The position numbers and the translations under genes are program-made. The notes under the pieces are model-generated. The model worked only from the letters and a program-made list of their open reading frames with translations. It was not told the origin of the DNA and did no database searches. From Carex sylvatica (lineage: Eukaryota; Streptophyta; Magnoliopsida; Poales; Cyperaceae): 64,000 bases of DNA. The stretch lies in NCBI GenBank assembly GCA_964058845.1, contig CAXKVR010000242.1:1-64000 (forward strand), read 5' to 3'. This document shows positions 61,440 to 64,000 of the stretch, one piece after another (positions within the stretch are counted from its first letter, which is position 1; each line of letters begins with the position of its first letter).

Positions 61440-61623
61440 GACCGCCCGGACCAGGGGCGGTCTGGTCTCTAGTGGGGCGCCCCTGTCACGGGCGGTCTGC
61501 TAGAGGATTAGGCCGCCCGTGGGTCTGGCGGTCGGGGCAATTTTGATAGAAAAATTAATGCGGAGTATCTTTAAAATTATATATATTTTTTTAGAATATT
61601 AATAAAAATGACCGCAAAGCAAG

Positions 61624-62654
61624 CTGTGACATGATAAAAAACCAGTAAATTAAAAACCTGGCTTAATTGACTTGTTTTATTCTCTTTAAGTTTTTCTGAC
61701 TTGGTATATAGGGTCCACATTTGGTGGGTCGCCTTAATCTCAAATTAGTTTGCACTATATATGTGATGATGATGCTATTTTATACAACCCGGCCGAAGAA
61801 ATGGAATATTTAGATATGATGATTTATTTAATGCGCCTCCTTAAATAATTCATTAACTAGATCATGGAAACCATGATGTGGTCACAACTTAAAAAATGTT
61901 GGTATGTAAGTAACCTCAATTTATTATTATAAATATTAAATATTATTATTGTTGTTGTTGTTATATATATCTTGAAGAAGAACAAGCACGAAAAATTATC
62001 TATACAGATAGCAACTATTTTACATTGCAAAAACAAAAGAATTATATTTTAGGACGATGCCCCTTTTCTTATTACTCCAGAGGGTTCCAAAATTAATTTT
62101 TCATATTTCTTCAACTAAAGATACTTAATTAGGCAATCTAAAATGTTTTGGTAATAACAACTCTATGGATTCTAAATAAGAAATGTTTATTTAACCTCAG
62201 AAACATAATTGTTAATCCATATACTAATTAACAACCTTTCATGCATCCCCATTAGAATTTTCACAAAGAACTATTTAATTAAATAAAACTTAAAAAGAGT
62301 AAAAATTTCTAGTCCCCCACTTCTTTGAAAGTTTGAAGCGCCTGGTTTATTTTAATAATATATCTAAAGACCAAAGGAGAGAACAACAAGCCCTGTATTA
62401 ATCATTTAGCCTTTGCTAGTTTAGAAGATAAGACATTGAGAAAGAGAGAAATAAAAAGGAGGTATCCCAGGAGATAATGGCCTTTGTCAGTTGGATTAAG
62501 CAATTCAAATGATCATCAGGTAATACCATGTTGAATTAATTAAAGAAAGTAATAATTTTCTCTGATAGAAAAGATTTGCATCATGCACCTCATGTCAATG
62601 TTATCAATGCAGTGTATCTAATATATATTGTTACCAACAACCAACAAAATTGCC
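61624..62654. other. Upstream region of RopGEF copy 2
   Basis: AT-rich sequence with no recognised exon. It contains a short TTGTTGTTGTTG run near 61949. The presumed promoter and leader of the second RopGEF lie here, but no motif is decisive. Confidence 0.45.
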
Positions 62655-63795
62655 ATGGCAAGGATGATGAATAGCCCCATGAGGAGCCACAACATGTCAG
62701 ATCACACTTATTCTCATCCAACACCGGGATACAACTCCCGCTATTCCCGCACTGATTCAAGCCACTCATATTATTCCCATACAGACGAAGAGGAGAGCAC
62801 TACATCAACTCCGCCACCACGTCACGCCTCAAAAATTGCGCCTCGTCCGCCTAATTCTCCTCTTCTTAACAGACTCAGCATGAAGAAGCACGTCGATGTG
62901 TCATATGCAAAGTCTGAAGAACAAGGTTAGTTAAATGCATTTTGCACCATTTGGTGAATTGAACAATTGAAAAATGAATAACTTACTTCTGCTATTATGG
63001 AGAAATTAATACATAATGAATTCCCAAATTTCAATAGAATTGGAATTGATGAAAGAGAAATTTTCAAAGCTTATGCTCGGAGAAGATATGTCAGGGGGAG
63101 GGAAAGGTGTTTGTACTGCTGTTGCCATCACAAATGCCATTACAAATCTTTATGGTAAGTTTTTTTTTTTGGTGCTTAATTAAGCTTTTATTTATTAATC
63201 TAACCTGTGATCCATTTTAAAAAAGTAATTCACCAAATGTGCATAATTTGTTTGAATCAGCAACAAACATCAATAGTTAACCGATTTTTTTAAATATGTT
63301 CAACTGGGCTAAAAAAATTAAATTACAATTACAATTTAATGGTGTTTTATTACAATTGCAACCGAGATTAGATTTGATTTGGTAGAAATAAAGAAGAATT
63401 GAACATGTTTGTCTACATGTATGAACTTATCATGCAATGCTTATTTTCCTTTTTTTATTTATTTAAATTAGTAGGTGATTGATTACTAATATGTATGTTT
63501 ACAAAATCTTATCTTTGTGAGAAGTCTCAGCTAACATTAGTAGGTGAACAGTCCCTAAATAAAGGTCTTGTTTTCGTGAGAAATTATTTTTCTCATTTCT
63601 CTCGAGTGAATTATCTTCGTATCTTTTTCTGTCAATGTAGCTACAATATTTGGAACATGTCATAAGCTGGAACCACTGTCACCTGAGGCAAAATCAATGT
63701 GGCGAAGAGAGATGGATTGTTTTCTCTCAATTTGTGATTTCATATTAGACCCATCTCCTACAGAACAAACTATGCCCGGGGGCCATGCAAATGAG
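62655..63795 (+). CDS. ROPGEF: PRONE-type RopGEF, copy 2 (5' part, runs off the window)
   Basis: Exons 62655-62925, 63038-63154 and 63641-63795 are visible and in frame; the last ends at a donor (GAGGTAAG), and further exons must lie beyond 64000. It begins [14 protein letters not shown], close to [14 protein letters not shown] of copy 1, and has the same Ser/Pro-rich head. PRONE then starts with [20 protein letters not shown] and [20 protein letters not shown]. Exon 2 is 117 nt in both copies and intron phases agree; exon 3 is 15 nt longer here. The two genes are in the same direction about 4.7 kb apart, so they are a tandem duplication. The start is the ATG shared with copy 1. Confidence 0.93.
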
Positions 63796-64000
63796 GTAAG
63801 AAAATCAGCACCAATCTCAAAGTTCCTTAAATTAACCAAAGATATGGTGCTTTAAAATACTACAACAGAAACGATAAATAAAGGTAATAATTTATAACAT
63901 GCACAAAATAATCAAGTTGGTTCATTATAATATATAAATCCAGAAAAAAAATCCCTTGATGTAAAAGATATGAAGCCAGACAATCACTTCAATTTATTTT

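Larger units (their letters stand above)
60172..61614. mobile_element. Non-autonomous Mutator-like element with long GC-rich arms
   Basis: It begins CGGTCATTTTTATTAATAT and ends ATATTAATAAAAATGACCG. The exact 9-bp duplication CAAAGCAAG flanks it (60163-60171 and 61615-61623). Terminal inverted arms are about 180 bp (60172-60352 and 61436-61614). They include a GC-rich part such as GGACCGCCCGTGACAGGGGC and AGAGACCAGACCGCC, unusual in this AT-rich window. The interior holds half of a foldback element, a 21-bp GC-rich repeat and TA/TG-rich microsatellite. No transposase is present. The ATTTTTATTAATA terminus links it to the elements at 9459, 10261 and 15341. Confidence 0.92.

Overview
This is nuclear DNA from a flowering plant, probably a eudicot. 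It is AT-rich. Its genes have GT-AG introns, and their products belong to plant families: GRAS regulators, theta glutathione transferases, MCTP proteins and PRONE-type RopGEFs. The space between and inside the genes is packed with plant transposable elements. I see no bacterial, organellar or viral gene block, no CRISPR array and no RNA gene that I can support. The species cannot be named from the sequence.

Layout. 1-4.98 kb: gene-poor, with a tandem duplication and three long palindromic (foldback) elements side by side. 4.98-13.84 kb: two head-to-head copies of a GRAS gene, the left one broken and the right one full length, separated by hAT and Mutator-type miniature elements. 15.0-29.5 kb: a tandem array of theta-class GST copies. 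The first is a pseudogene whose intron 1 holds a Mutator-type element (with a hAT miniature element nested in it) and a 6.17-kb hAT element with an uninterrupted transposase. The second is a fragment. The third is intact (237 aa). 29.5-35.6 kb: intergenic, with one foldback element. 35.6-40.3 kb: an MCTP gene (1,030 aa, four C2 domains). 40.7-42.5 kb, minus strand: a five-exon gene for a BORCS6-like protein (160 aa). 42.7-49.2 kb: a dead LINE split by a 2,055-bp solo LTR, followed by a Tourist-like element and a further foldback element. 50.2-52.5 kb: a class-3 lipase (431 aa). 53.6-58.0 kb: a RopGEF (453 aa). 60.2-61.6 kb: a Mutator-type element with 9-bp target duplications. 62.7 kb to the window end: the 5' half of a second, tandem RopGEF.

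How it fits together. The host genes are unrelated in function. The common thread is duplication (GRAS inverted, GST tandem, RopGEF tandem) and dense transposon insertion into introns. I found no clear new enzymatic system. The most notable signal is a family of at least eleven long palindromic elements. They share one stem core and have variable tips and loops; two carry 9-bp target duplications (one exact, one 8/9), which places the family near the Mutator superfamily. Five of them sit in introns of genes in this window. The hAT element, with an exact 8-bp target duplication and an open transposase, is the best candidate for a recently active element.
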